Shown: positions 37,538-50,845 of the stretch, piece by piece
Numbering within the stretch: the stretch's first letter is position 1
Layout: each line of letters opens with the position of its first letter
NCBI RefSeq assembly: GCF_030272615.1
Contig: NC_081407.1
Location: 441,097,213-441,161,212, forward strand
Length of the DNA stretch: 64,000 nt
Direction of reading: 5' to 3'
Source: Cryptomeria japonica
Taxonomy: Eukaryota; Streptophyta; Pinopsida; Cupressales; Cupressaceae
Program-made: the position numbers and the translations under genes
Notes under the pieces: generated by a model
What the model saw: only the letters and a program-made list of their open reading frames with translations
Database searches by the model: none
What the model was told of the DNA's origin: nothing

Positions 37538-37538
<1 letters not shown>

Positions 37539-38210
37539 AATGGGTTTAAATTGAAAACTAAAGGGTTTTTAATTTATTAACCTGTATTAATGAGTGCCTT
37601 GCTAGTATTTTGGCCTTAGGGATTTATTGATTGGGTCAACATTAAGAGTTTATAACACTAAAACTTTTGAGGTCATTTTACCCTCTAGGGGAATTTTAAA
37701 TGCATTATATTTATCGCATATTTAATGCTAAGTTTTAATAGTCTAAATACTAGTTTTAATTTAATTGATGCTTCGAGTAAATAAAAGATTTATTTTGTGC
37801 TATAGTTAAAAATTAATATACAATATATCTATTGTTAAATTAAAATATAGGTGTGTTTAGAATCTAAGTGCTTGAGTTAATTTATCAAATTTCTATAGCG
37901 ATTGAAAAGATTAAATGAGAGGAATAATATCTCTTGCAAATTATTTTAGGGATTTTTATCTAAACTAGGTTATTAATTAAAATTTGATGAGATAATAATA
38001 ATTCTTTCGGAAAATTAATATTCCATATTTAATTTAGATTACCTTGCTTGCTTGATCTAGTGTTTAGATTATTATTGGTTGAAAAGAAATCAAACGTAGT
38101 TAAGAGAAGACTTGTTAATGCGTTATTTAGTAAGTTTAGTTTTATTAAGTAAGTTTTAAAAATAAAAAAAAATTATTCCGTTTGTGCCCAAAAGTTTGAG
38201 CATGACATTT

Positions 38211-38222
38211 TGGTATCAGAGC
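38211..38222 (+). other. element E primer binding site, initiator Met-tRNA type
   Basis: TGGTATCAGAGC, three T bases after the LTR end GACA, is the exact standard site complementary to initiator tRNA-Met. Confidence 0.95.
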
Positions 38223-38386
38223 AAGGTTTCCAACACTAGGAACCTTTCTCCATTACATTTCTCTTTAATTATTTAATTAAATAAATTATATATATATATA
38301 TATTTATTATAGTTAATTTTAAATAAATTAAATCTTTCTTCGAAAAATTATTTATTTATTTCATTTTATTTTATTTTCTTATAAGG

Positions 38387-39789
38387 ATGCCTCCAACTAC
38401 GCGACAAGCTCGCAAACGTGGTAGAGGCCCTAGGCATGAACGCATGGCACGTGAAGAGGTCGATAGGGAGGAATCAGTTTCGGAAGGGAACCCAGAGGCT
38501 CCTCCCGAACGGCCAGATGACCCAAACTAAGACATCTTGTTAGCTCTACAGAACTTGATTGGCATAGTCCAGGATAGGCTTTTGGCAGTGGATCATCATG
38601 TTGAAAACTAGAACTCAGGGAGCCATAGAATAGTAGAATGAGAATGGAGTAGGAGTCCACCTCCTAATCCCATAGAGGGTCGGGTAGGGCATGAGCTTGA
38701 GTCCGTTCACCTACCAACACCACCTCTAGTAGTAGCACCAGTGTATTATGAGAGGGCACATCAGGATCCAGGGGATCTAATCAGAGAGGTTATGCACCTT
38801 CAGCCACCATCTTTTGGGGGATCTATCGATGGGGTAGAAGCAGAGGCATGGCTTTTGAGCTTGGATAGGTGCTTTGCATTGCGCTCCTACAAGAGCAATC
38901 TAAGGCACGTATAGCAGTCCACCTATTGAGAGAAATGGCCTCCACATGGTGGAGACAGGAGGAATATAAGTGTGGCTTAGTGGCAGATACTCTCACATGG
39001 GAGATTTTCATAGAGAGATTCAGGGAGAGGTACTTATCAGAGCACTACAGACAGTACAGGGTGGATGAGTTCCATGACCTCCAGCAGAAGGGTCTTTCAG
39101 TGACTCAGTATGAGAGCAAGTTTTTCGAGCTCTTACCGTACGTGGACTACCTAAAAGATGAGAAGCTTCTCATCAACTGATTTATCAAAGGGATGAATGT
39201 CGGCATAGTAGGACTGGTGAGGATGGCCGCTCCAAGGAGCCTTCGGGTTGCCATGGAGAAGGCCTTAATAGCAAAGAAGATTTAGGTCAGACCTCAGGAC
39301 TCGAGGGATCAGTCCTAGAACCCAAACCCTACACCCTAGACTTACGGATTTCAGAAACCCCATTGGAAGGGTAACAACAGACACACATCGGGGTTCTCCA
39401 AACCTCCTCCTCCATAGCAGTCATAGAAAAACTAGAGACAGAGGCCTCCGCAGAGTCAGCAGGGCGTAAAGCCCAAGCAGTGGCAGTCTTAGGGTCAGAG
39501 GCGAGATCAGCGATCTCAGGTTCCTTACACACCTCCGGTGAGGACTCAACAGTCCTCCAGGGGTGGGTATAGTGGTTCTAGCAGAATAGGGGGACAACCT
39601 TTCTCCAGACCACAGGGTGTGCAATTTTAGGCACGTGGCGCTTGCTTCACATGTGGAGCCATGGGACACATGGCAAGAGAGTGTCCTCAGGGTCAGATGG
39701 TAGGCAATCAGAGGATGGCAGCATCAGAGTTGACAGTTGGGGATATGGGCAAGTCCCATAGGGTCTTCGCAGTAGTTGACAACCGCTAG
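38387..39789 (+). pseudogene. gag: element E gag, copy 2, complete length but broken
   Basis: ATG 38387 (MPPTTRQARKRGRG) lies 165 bp after the PBS. The capsid domain, Gln/Pro-rich stretch and zinc knuckle CFTCGAMGHMAREC (about 39644-39685) are in the usual order. TAA near 38528, TAG in the N-terminal part, the frame change near 38896 and TGA 39178-39180 break it; the last two are shared with copy 1. It supplies the 5' part (38208-38720) that copy 1 lacks. Confidence 0.87.
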
Positions 39790-42700
39790 GTAGAGCATCA
39801 GGCCACAGTTATTGAGGTTGTAGGTATGATCAGAGGTAGCAGTGTATCTATATTATTTGATTCAGGAGCTACTGACTCTTTTATATCTCCATTGATTGTG
39901 GAGCGTTGCGGGCTAGTGTCAGTTAGACAAGAAGTCAGTTGGGAAGTGGAATTAGCTTCAGGGGCTAGAGTGTTAGTAGAAACAAAGGTTAGGGGATGTC
40001 AACTTTAGATTGGCAATACCACCACCTTAGTAGACCTTAGAGTTACACCACTTGGATCATATGACATTGTACTTGGCATGGATTGGCTTTATGCCCATAG
40101 AGCCAAGATAGATTGTCACCTGAAAAAGATCGAGTGTGAGGATGATCATGGTTCTCCCATAGTAATCACTGGAATTTAGAGACCCGTGTCTCTTCGTATG
40201 ATTTCCGCAATGCAGCTTAAGTGGAGCATGCAAAAGGGATGCCAGTTATTTGCCATCACCATTAGTGATAGAGAAGAAGAAGATGAAAAGGAACCATCTA
40301 TTGATGACCATCTTATCCTTAAGGGATTTTCAAACGTATTTCCTTCAGAGTTACCCAGTATGCCGCCACATAGAGAGATTGATTTTCATATAGACCTTGT
40401 ACCAGGAGCTGAGCTAGTTTCAAGAGCACCATATAGGATGACCACAAATGAGCTTAATGAGCTCAAGATGCAGCTTGAGGAACTCCTAGAGAAGGGCCAC
40501 ATTCATCCTAGTGTATTCCCTTGGGGTGCACCAGTCATCTTTGTGAAGAAGAAGGATGGATCTCTCCGATTATGCATGGATTAAAATCAGTTAAACAAAG
40601 TAACCATCAAGAACCGATAGTCTTTGCCTAGGATCAACGATTTATTCGACCAACTTCAGGGTGCCAAAGTATTTTCCAAAATTGATCTGAAGTCAGGGTA
40701 CCATCAGTTGAGGATAGTGGATAGTGATATCCACAAGACCGCATTTCGCACTAGATATGGCCACTACGAGTTCACTGTGGTTCCATTCAATCTTACAAAT
40801 GCCCCAGCTATTTTCATGAGTCTCATGAATGGAGTATTCCGCACATTCCTTGACTGTTTTGTGATTGTGTTTCTCGACGACATACTAGTATATTCACAGG
40901 ATGAGAAGGAGCATGAGGAGCACCTGAGACAGGTTTTGCAGTGTTTGAGCAATAATCAGTTGTATGGCAGTTTGTCAAAGTGTGCTTTCTTTAGAACAAA
41001 GGTCAAGTACCTTGGTCATGTTATATCCGGTGATGGGATCTCAGTTGACCCATCAAAGATCAGAGCCATTATGGATTGGCCAGTGCCAACCAGTGTGATA
41101 GAGGTCAGGAGCTTCATGGGCTTAGCAAGTTATTATCGACATTTTGTTGAGGGATTCTCTAGAGTCGCACATCCTATTACTTCTTTTCAGCGTAAAGGGA
41201 ATAAATTTGAGTGGACGGAGAAGTGCGAGAAGGCCTTTTAGGAACTTAAGAAGGCACTTACTAGCACACCTATCCTTGTAGTGCCAGATCCCTTAGCTGA
41301 CTTCATGGTTTGCACAGATACTTCCCTAGAGGGTTTAGGAGCAGTCCTTATGCAGGATGGTAGAGCTATGGCTTTTGAGTCTAGGAAACTTAAGAATCAC
41401 AAGCATAAATACCCTACTCATGACCTTGAGCTTGCAATAGTAGTACATGCACTTATGAGGTGGAGACATTTCCTTTTGGGTCATCATTTTGAGCTTCATT
41501 TAGACCATCAGAGCCTTCAATACATATTCACTCAGCCGAATCTTAATGCACGTCAGAGGAGATGGATGGAATTCTTGTGCAAGTATGATTTTGATGTTCA
41601 ATACATCAAAGGGAAAGAAAACGTAGTTGCTGATGCTTTGAGTAGGAGACGTCATGAGGTATACACCATATTGAAGGGCACGGACTTGAGAGATCGGATA
41701 ATGCAGCAGTTGCCAGAAGATGGATGGTATTTAGAGGTTTGCCAGGCCATACAATCTCAGGAAACTTTAGAAGGGAAATATGTGGATTATTCCTTAGAGT
41801 CCGATGGATTATTATGCCATAGAGGGTGCATCTATGTACCTTCTTCCAGGGGATTGCAGGAGTTCATTACCACAGAGGCTCATAGAGCCCCCTATGCAGC
41901 ACATCCCAGAGTTAAGAAGATGCATGCAGACTTGAGGCAGTTATATCATTGGCCAGGAATGTGGTAGCTTATTGCTAAGTTAGTAGCTTGATGCCTCGAG
42001 TGTCAGAGAGTCAAGGTGGAGCACCGCCATCTAGGTGGGTTGCTCCAATCTCATGCTATACCAGAGTGGAAGTGGGATACTATATCCATGGATTTCATTA
42101 TTGGTCTCCCTTTATCATCTTGTCAACATGATGCCATCTTGGTGATGGTTGACAAGTTGACCAAAGTGGCCCACTTTTCACCAGTTTGGACTACCTTCAC
42201 AGCACTAGCAGTAGCACAGGTGTTCTTGCGAGACATTGTCAGACTTCATGGCATTCCACGCAAGATTATTTCTGACAGGGATTCCCTCTTTACTTCTTCC
42301 TTTTGGAAGGCATTACAGGCAGCTATGGGTACCAAGCTCAATTTCAATACAACCTATCATTCAGAAATAGATGGTCAGACAGAGAGGGTTAATTAGGTTT
42401 TAGAGGATATGCTTTGCATGTACGTCATGGATCACCAGACCAGATGGGAAGAGTACCTTCCCTTAGTGGAGTTTGCCTATAGCAATGGGAATCACACATC
42501 TTTGGGGATGCCACCCTATCAGGCATTATATGGCAGACCTTGTAGGACACTGTTGAGTTGGGACTGCATAGAGGACAAAGTTGCTATTGGTCCTGAGATA
42601 GTTTAGGATATAGAGCAGCAGATGGATTTGATTAGGTAGCATCTTAGAGAGGCACAAGATAGACAGAAGAAGTATGCAGATGTGAAGAGGATAGATCATA

Positions 42701-43151
42701 GCTACTTGGTTGGAGATAGAGTCTTCTTGAGAGTGCGACCGCATAAGAGTCCAATCCATTATGGAAAGGGTTCTAAGCTCGCACCTTGATTTGTAGGACC
42801 ATTTGAGATCCTTGAGAGGATAGGACCAATTGCCTATCATTTAGCATTGCCACCTAGCCTGTCACGCATCCACGATGTGTTTCATGTTTCAATTTTGAGG
42901 AAATATATATATGATGAGTCTCATATTCTAGATTGGGATGCCTTGCAGGTGGAATCAGATGGGCAGCTAGATTTGGAACCCATTTGCATTTTGGCATGCC
43001 GGATGCTGGCCCTTTGAGGTCGAGAGCTGGACTAGGTTAGGGTCCAGTGGGATTGCTATGATGAGGTTACAGCTTCATGGGAGGATGCAACATGTATGAG
43101 ATCACAGTACCCCCACCTTTTTGATGAGCTCCAGGAGGAAGTTCATGCCTA
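39790..43151 (+). pseudogene. pol: element E pol, copy 2: protease, RT, RNase H, integrase, chromodomain
   Basis: Same domains as copy 1 at +9610: protease DSGATDS, RT with FLDDILVYS (40870), RNase H, integrase with HHCC and D,D,E motifs, chromodomain. Beyond the shared stops it has private ones: TAG near 40176 (CAG in copy 1), TAA at 40582-40584 in the MDY.QLNK motif, TAG at 40618-40620 (TAT in copy 1) and TGA near 42787 (CGA in copy 1). It is therefore somewhat more decayed in RT than copy 1. Confidence 0.9.
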
Positions 43152-43162
43152 GAGGGGGAGGG
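43151..43162 (+). other. element E polypurine tract, copy 2
   Basis: AGAGGGGGAGGG, identical to 33541-33552, directly before the right LTR. Confidence 0.85.
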
Positions 43163-46100
43163 TGTGAGGCCCTACCCTGACTCATCCTGGCATTTCTATT
43201 ATTTTCATGATGAGACTATTATGGATGCTTTATTTTTATGCATTATGGATTTAGAACTTATATGATTCCATGATTTGGATAACATTGATGTATATTGATG
43301 CTTCATTTTTATGCATTATGGATATGAAACTTTATATGATGCTAGAATAGAATTACTTTGAGATGATGTATGTCATTATTGGATTTGTAGGACTTAATTA
43401 TGATAGGATGCTTATAATATGAATGGATCAAATTTTGAGGATTATGATAATTGTTTATGTGGATCAATTGGGATATATGAGATATTGAATTATTACTGCC
43501 AATTGTATGAGTGTTTGATGTGTATTCAAATTCATGTGTTTAATAATATATATGTGGCTATTTGGAATTGCTAATGTGTAAATTTAGATGCGCAGGAAAA
43601 TTATCCATATAACCATGGAAATATTATGGAGAACCAAACCTAGACCTATGTACATTTGTAAAGCTAGGGGTTGTCTATTTGGAGAGACAACACCCCATTT
43701 GTATCAGATTTTATTTGCAAAAGTAAATGATGCATGTGTGTTAAATTGATTTTATTAATTTATGTAAATCCAACAAGACATAAATTCCATGTGTAATTTT
43801 TATAATGTATTTTATTGTGTCACTTGACACATGTGCTAGTTAGTGTCATTGATTTTGACTTGTCTCCTGGAGGGAGTTTGTTTCTACCAAAGCCCATTCC
43901 AAACATTTGAGTGTGGTGCCAAATTTTCCTTGGGTAGGGAGTCTTGGGAGTGGTCAACTTAGGTTTGACCCATAGGTTAACTTCAGTTGGGTTTCTAAGG
44001 GGTCAAATAGACTCCTAGGGTTAGTTTTAGGGTTTTTCCAAAGGTCCAAAGGGTATACCTATGGGTTGGGTAGTTTTAAACATGTGACTACTCCCATGTG
44101 ACAATTTAGTCACCTCAAAAAGTGGTTTTTCCAAGGTTAGCAAAAATTCAATTTAGAAGGTTCCTCCTAGGATAGACAACCTTCCTTTTTGGTGTTAGAC
44201 TCTCTTCCCCATCCTCTCTTACCTTTTCTCTTTTCAGTTTTAGCAACACGTAAGAGGTTGGGAAGACCAACCAATGGGAACTCTCACTCTACCCAAGGGG
44301 TTGGGAAGAGTGAGAGAGGCCTTCTTAGGCAAGGATTAAGGACTTAGTGAGTTAATCACCCACTCTCCATTGTTGGAGATCATGCAATTTTGAAGAATAG
44401 TTGTAGGATAGAATTTTGGCTAAGTGTTGGTGAAAAGATTGTGTGGTTTTGGGCTGCTCATCCCCAACTAGATCTATCAAAACCTTTGGGTAGATTAAGG
44501 TTGGTTCTTACTCTCTTTTTGTTTATGTTGTATATGCATGTTTGAAGAAATGCTTGTATGAAAGAGTTGTTTATATGTATTTTACTTTGTGAAAGAAAAT
44601 GTGATTCTTCCCTTTGTTTCTTTTTATGCTTTTTCTTGTTTTGGGAGTGTCCAAGGCCTTCTACTCTTGGGAGAGTAGGATGGTCTTGGGGTGGAAGAAG
44701 TTTGATAGCCTTGGGTGAGAGGCTCTCCTTTAAGGAGAGTGATCTCAAGGGTGTTCTTTTGTGACCCTTGTTGCATAGCCTTGTTTATGCTTTTGGGGGT
44801 CCTAAGAAGAGATGGTATGGCTTACATGCCTTTGGGGGGCATAAGGATGTGGGGATGTATTTGTGTTGTATTTGGTTGCCATGAGGTGGCTTGAGATGTT
44901 CCATGCTTGCAGTCTCCCCAATGGTATTTGGTCCACTTCCACCCTTGGAAAAATCATCACAAGTTGTGGTGAAGTGTAGCCTTGGTTGGGAAAATTGTTT
45001 GTTGTGTGTTTATACCTTGCTTGTTGTGGTTGTATGTGTGTAACCCGTCTAGTGCTTGGTTCTCCAAGCTTGGGGGTGGCTTCTAGTAAGCCTAGGTTGG
45101 GAGGTGAGCACTCCATGGTCAAGCCTTATGTTATATTTGCAGGTTGCTTGGAATGGGAATGGGAAGGAAAAAGAAAGATAGAAGTTGTTGGTTTATATTT
45201 GACTTGCAGAAAAGTTTAGGGAAGGGAATAATGTATTTAAGTTGCAGCTATTTAAAGAAAAGCTAAATGTTGTATTTATTTTTCAAAAGAAAAGAAATGT
45301 ATCCATTTTATATTCAAGTCCTCATTCAATGGAAAAGAGAGGCTAGTTGGGTTTCATACCCATTTGTAATGATAACAACATTCTATTCTAAATATGCTAT
45401 AAGAAGTGCTTCATTCTATTAATTTACTTTTGCAAAATGAAATGTATATTCTTTTATTAAGTCCCTATAGTTACTAAAATGATGTTTTGTTGTATTCTTG
45501 TTATATTGGAAAATAAAAGTTCATTTTATTCCTTCATGCAAATTGAAATTTTGGATATGGGAAAAGCAAGCATTTAGGCCTATTTGAGATAGATACAAAT
45601 ACAATAAATGACTAAATAGGTTTAGTATGTCTACCTCTAAATTGATTTTAATGTTTCCTAGACTAAAGTAGTTGCTGTTAAAATTTATTACTTTCTGTCA
45701 TTTTATTTATTGCAGAAAATAAATCTAATTAGTAATCCATTTCTATAGTTAGCTTCTAGATTTGTTAAAAGGAAAAAAATAAAAATACATTAGTTAAATC
45801 TATTAGTTTAATAGACTTGTTGTTATGTGTTTTAAAACAAAAAGAAAGAGGAATATTTACAGATTTAATCTTAGGCAAAATGAGCAAAGAATGCTCTCTA
45901 TGCTAGTTGTAGTTGTAGAGAAAATGGTTAGTATATGTGTTAGTATTTCATATATGACAGAAATTAAAACTATTACTTGCACTATATATCTGTGCCTAGT
46001 TTATTAAAAAAAAAAGAATTGATGGCCACAACTTTACTCCCATTTAATTCATTAATATCCTGCAAGATAGATATAACAATATGCATATATGAAAATTCCA

Positions 46101-47630
46101 TATTATACCTACCCTTGTTTTAACCAAAGAAAGATTACATATATATATATATATATATATATATAGAAGTGTTTATATATACATATATAACTATATATAT
46201 ATATATTTCTTTTTAAACCCAAGAAAAAAAGAAAAAAAGAATTTTAAAAAGAAAAAATTAGGTTATGCAAAAATCAGGGGGGTTTCAGGAAGGCCAAACC
46301 ACTGTGTAAGCACACAATGGCCAACGCGGCTCGGGCCACCACTATGGCTTCCCACAGTGGACGGCACGGCGACCACCACTATGGACAACCACAGTGGTCG
46401 GCACGGGGCCTTCCACTGTGGGTAACCATAGTGGAAAGGCACTCGACCACCACTGTGGCATCCGGGGACGCCCTTTGCCTAGCGCCCATTATAAAGCGCT
46501 CCTCCGACCCTCTGCTCATCCCTCCATGGCCGCCGCCTCTCTTGCCCCTGCACAAAACACACACACAGACACACATGCCCTAACCCAAATTTCGGGTTAG
46601 GGCAAAACATAGTATAATGTGTTTTTAAAAAAAAAAGAGATGTGTGGGTAGTTATCAAAAAACTTAGGGTTCATTTGAATATAAAAAGAATAAAGAGAAA
46701 TAAAAGAAAAGGGGGAAAAACCCTATTCAAATTTTGAATAGGGTATCCCATGCATTTTTTTTAGAATATTAATAGTTTATAATTAAATTCTTTAAGTTAA
46801 TAAATTTATATGGGTACTGATAGATGAATACTTTAATTATATTTGCATAATAGTGAACTTGGTTAAGGCATTTTCTTAATTAGGAATATAGTTTATATTG
46901 CATAGATGCTATGTAAAAGCTTATAAGTATATAAAAGAATAAATATATATATTTATTTTAATAGGTTTAAATTGAAAACTAAAGGGTTTTTTAATTTATT
47001 AACCTGTATTAATGAGTGCCTTGCTAGTATTTTGGCCTTAGGGATTTATTGATTGGGTCAACATTAAGAGTTTATAACGCTAAAACTTTTGAGGTCATTT
47101 TACCCTCTAGGCGAATTTTAAATGCATTATATTTATCTCATATTTAATGCTAAGTTTTAATAGTCTAAATACTAGTTTTAATTTAATTGATGCTTCGAGT
47201 AATTAAAAGATTTATTTGGCACTATAGTTGAAAATTAATATGCAATATATCTATTGTTAAATTAAAATATAGGTGTTTTTAGAATCTAAGTGCTTGAGTT
47301 CATTTATCAAATTTCTATAGCGATTGAAAAGACTAAATGAGAGGAATAATATCTCTTGCAAATTATTTTAGGGATTTTTATCTAAACTAGGTTATTAATT
47401 AAAATTTGATGAGATAATAATAATTCTTTCAGAAAATTAATATTCCGTATTTAATTTAGATTACCTCGCTTGCTTGATCTAGTGTTTAGATTATTATTGG
47501 TTGAAAAGAAATCAAACGTAGTTAAGACAAGACTTGTTAATGCATTATTTAGTAAATTTAGTTTTATTAAGTAAGTTTAAAAAAAAAAAAAAAAATTATT
47601 CCGTTTGTGCCCAAAAGTTTGGGCATGACA
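43163..47630 (+). repeat. element E right (3') LTR, 4468 bp
   Basis: It starts TGTGAGGCCC and ends GGGCATGACA. It is shorter than the middle LTR mainly because the AT and TA runs are short and half of the fifth palindrome (46450-46458) is lost. Palindromes start at 46299, 46339, 46376, 46413 and 46450. A hairpin with stem GCCCTAACCC/GGGTTAGGGC is perfect here (46577-46603) and has one mismatch in the middle LTR. The conserved GC-rich block suggests a function in the LTR, which is inference. Confidence 0.9.
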
Positions 47631-48540
47631 TAAGACAAATGAATCACATCTAGCCTTCAAAACTTCGCTTCCAAACTATGAAAAAGGTGAACAATATAAA
47701 TCAAAAGATGACAAAGTCAAAGCCAAAGTGAAATACACTTATACATATGATGATGTGGTAAATGTCATCATTGTTAAAGATAAAACACCTTCAGAACCAA
47801 TCAATTTCATTACAAGAAGCAAAGCGAAGGTCACATTTCTGGGTATAACAAATGAATCAACATCCACTTCATGACAATATAAATTAGTGGAACAATTGCA
47901 AAGAATACCTGCTCAAATATCAATTTTGGAACTTCTCAAAGTTTCACCTATGCATAAAGAAATTTTTGAAAAAGATCTAACAGAAACAACAATTTCCAAA
48001 GACCTGGATGTAGATCAGTTCCAAAATATGGTGGGACACCTTATAGCCCCTCATTGCTTATCATTTTCTAAAAATGATAGCGCATCCTTGCAACATCCTC
48101 ACAATGCTCCCTTACATGTTGAAGTCAACATTAATAAAACTCATGTCAAACACATACTCATGATGGTGGATTTGGCTTAAACATGTGTGCATTAAGTTTA
48201 ATAGAGGCTTTGGGATATTCAGAAAATGCAGTAGATCCAAAGAAGAAAATAACCATTAAGGCTTATGATGAAGAAGAGTGTTCTTCTAAAGGAACTGTGG
48301 TGTTACCAATCAAAATAGGACCTGTGGAAAGGAATATGTTATTTCAATTTTTCTATTTGAACCTCTCTTATAACATTCTTCTGGGAAGGCCATGGATTCA
48401 CAACATGCAAGCAGTTCCTTATACATATCACCAATTCAAATTTTGTTAAAACTGATTGGAGAACACTTGGGAGAGACTATCCTCAAGAACATTCTATCTA
48501 TAACATTACCTACTCTACACAAAATTATGACTATTATGTC
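47631..48540 (+). pseudogene. pol: element C pol start and protease
   Basis: After element E the element C frame resumes (SHLAFKTSLPNYEKG). The protease region reads APLHVEVNINKTHVKHIL, a one-base shift near 48161, then DGGFGLNMCALSLIEALGYS and LSYNILLGRPWIHNMQAV (48367-48420). The DGG motif is in the place of the catalytic Asp-Thr/Ser-Gly of aspartic proteases. A single missing T would explain the shift. TGA at 47872-47874 also interrupts. Confidence 0.75.
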
Positions 48541-49239
48541 ATGAACCTTGAAGCACCTAACAATGATGATGACCATGACTTACCCCTTCTTCATCCAGAA
48601 CTAATTGATTGGGATAACCTAGAAAGCCCTGAATTGGATGTATTTTCTAATGACCATGACTTAGTTGTGTATCTTAATGTTGTTGAACCCATAACACCTA
48701 AGATATCTTCCATCATGGAATCAAGTAACGTTTCTTGCAGACAGGAGAATGCCAAACTTTCTAGTCGCAAAATTGAAATACAACAAGCAAAAAGACCTAG
48801 TGCTGAAAACCATTTCATGGCAACACTAGATGAATCAAAAAGAAAAATAAAGGACATATCTAATGGTGAAAACCTCTTTGATGTGCCATAAGATGGAAAG
48901 TTTGACATCCTCCTTGCATATTTTTAAGGAGAGATCTTCTATTCTAATAGAACCAACAGAAGCATAAACATTGGCACACCAAAGGATCCCAAGATACTTC
49001 ATTCTACTACATCATTATCAGATAAAGAGAGGAAAGAATACATATAATTCTTTAGACAAAGACAAATAAATTTTGCTTGGTCCTATACAGACATGCCAGG
49101 GTTTAATCCAGATCTTATCATGCATCATCTCAATATGGATCTAAAAGCTAATAAAGATGAATCCACACATCGCTCTCCTTGTAAAACCTGAGCTAGAAAC
49201 TATTAGGTATGGGTTTCATAAGACCTGTTGCCTATCCAA
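48541..49239 (+). pseudogene. pol: element C pol, linker between protease and RT
   Basis: An open stretch 48541-48891 carries DLPLLHPELIDWDNLESPEL, matching the linker of element B. No clear G-patch is left. The last part (49020-49240) holds decayed pre-RT sequence (FARRQINFAWSYTDMPGF-like reading with stops). Confidence 0.5.
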
Positions 49240-50192
49240 AATAGGTTTCAAGCATTCTGCCAATGTGAAAGCCAGATAAAAGCATAAGAGTCTACACCGA
49301 TTTTAGAGATTTGAACAAGGCATGTCCCAAAGATGATTTCCCACTACTTAATATTGATATAATTATGGACTTATCAGTAGGACATGAGATGTTTTCATTA
49401 ATGGATGGATTGTCAAGATACAATCAAATAAGAATTGCCCCTGAAGATCAAGAAAAGACAACATTCACCTATGCATGGGGTACTTACTGCTAGAATATTA
49501 TGCCATTTGGGCTTAAGAATGTAGGAGCAACTTATCAAAGACCTATGACAATATTTTTTCATGATATGATGCATACATTTATAGAAGATTATGTAGATGA
49601 TATACTTGAAAAATCTCATACAAGAAAAGAACATTTGAACATCTTGGGCAAGATCTTTGATAGGCTTGAAAGATATCAGTTAAGATTAAATCCAAAGAAA
49701 TGTGCATTTGGAGTAACCTCTGGAAACCTTCTTGGGTACATTATATCAGCTCGTGGAATTGAAGTAGCTCCAAAAAAGGTCAAAGCTATCATGGAAATGG
49801 AGTCACCTAGGAACATAAGTCAATTACGTTCTTTACAAGGAAGATTACAATCAATCAGAAGATTTGTCTCTCAATTACCAGATAGATGTCATCCAGTCAC
49901 TCATCTTTTACACAAGAATGTTCCATTCAAATGGGATCAAAAGTGTGAAGAGTCTTTTATGCAAATCAAAGAATATCTCATGAATCCTCCAATACTTGTA
50001 TCACCAATCATAGGGAAACCATTGTTACTTTATATCCCAACAACAAATGTATCAGTAGGAGCTCTCCTAACACAACATGATGAAAAAGGAAAAGAAAGAA
50101 CAATGTATTACATCAGTAGAATACTTGTCAGCTATGAATTCAATTATGCATCAATAGAGGAGACATGTATAGCAGTTGTATTTGCAACTTAG
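49240..50192 (+). pseudogene. pol: element C reverse transcriptase and start of RNase H
   Basis: RT motifs in order: DLNKACPKDDFPLLNIDI, DGLSRYNQIRIAPEDQEK, MPFGLKNVGATYQRPM, catalytic EDYVDDILEKSHTRKEH, FGVTSGNLLGYIISARGIEV, then the connection and first RNase H (LLLYIPTTNVSVGALLTQHD, YYISRILVSYEFNYASIEET). Stops are TAG at 49494 (a Trp position) and TAG at 50190. The YVDD site is intact. Confidence 0.88.
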
Positions 50193-50845
50193 AAATTGTT
50201 ACATTATATGCTGACTCATCCTATGAAACTGATAGCAAAGATAGATCCACTAAACTATTTATTGAACAAGTCAACTTTGATAGGCAAAATAGCAAAGTGG
50301 TTTATGCTACTAAGTGATTTTGATATAGAATATGTTTCTCAAAAAGATATCAAAGGATAGGTCATTGTTGATCAATTAGCTGAAGCACCTTTACAAGATG
50401 ACATACCATTGCACATTGAATTTCCTGATGTAGACATTTTGACAATAAGTACAAAATTTTGGGAGTTGTACTTTGTTGGTTCTTATACACAATATGGATT
50501 AGGTGTAGGAATTTTTTTCATCACACCTTAGGGACACACAATTCCAAAATCATATAGACTATAGTTTCCATGCACAAACAATATTGCAGAATATGAAGCA
50601 TTGACTATTGGTCTCAAAATGGCTATTGAATGGAATATCAAGGAATTACATGTCTATGGTGATTCACAACTTATCATAAACCAAATAAATGATGATTATC
50701 AAACTAAGGATGACAAGCTCATGCCTTACAAACAGTTGCTAGAAGAGTTTAAAGAACACTTTAAAGAAGTATCATTCACTCAGATCCCAAGAAATGAGAA
50801 TAAAGAAGCATATGCAATGGCTACAATAGCATCTCTCTTGTAGAA
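50193..50845 (+). pseudogene. pol: element C first RNase H end and second (archaeal-type) RNase H
   Basis: The first RNase H ends with LLHYMLTHPMKLIAKIDPLN. The second, typical of the Tat lineage, reads ELYFVGSYTQYGLGVGIFF, FPCTNNIAEYEALTIGLKMA and VYGDSQLIINQINDDYQT. The first catalytic Asp (FDGS in element B) is Val here, so the enzyme would be dead even without the stops (near 50359, 50528 and 50563). Confidence 0.85.
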
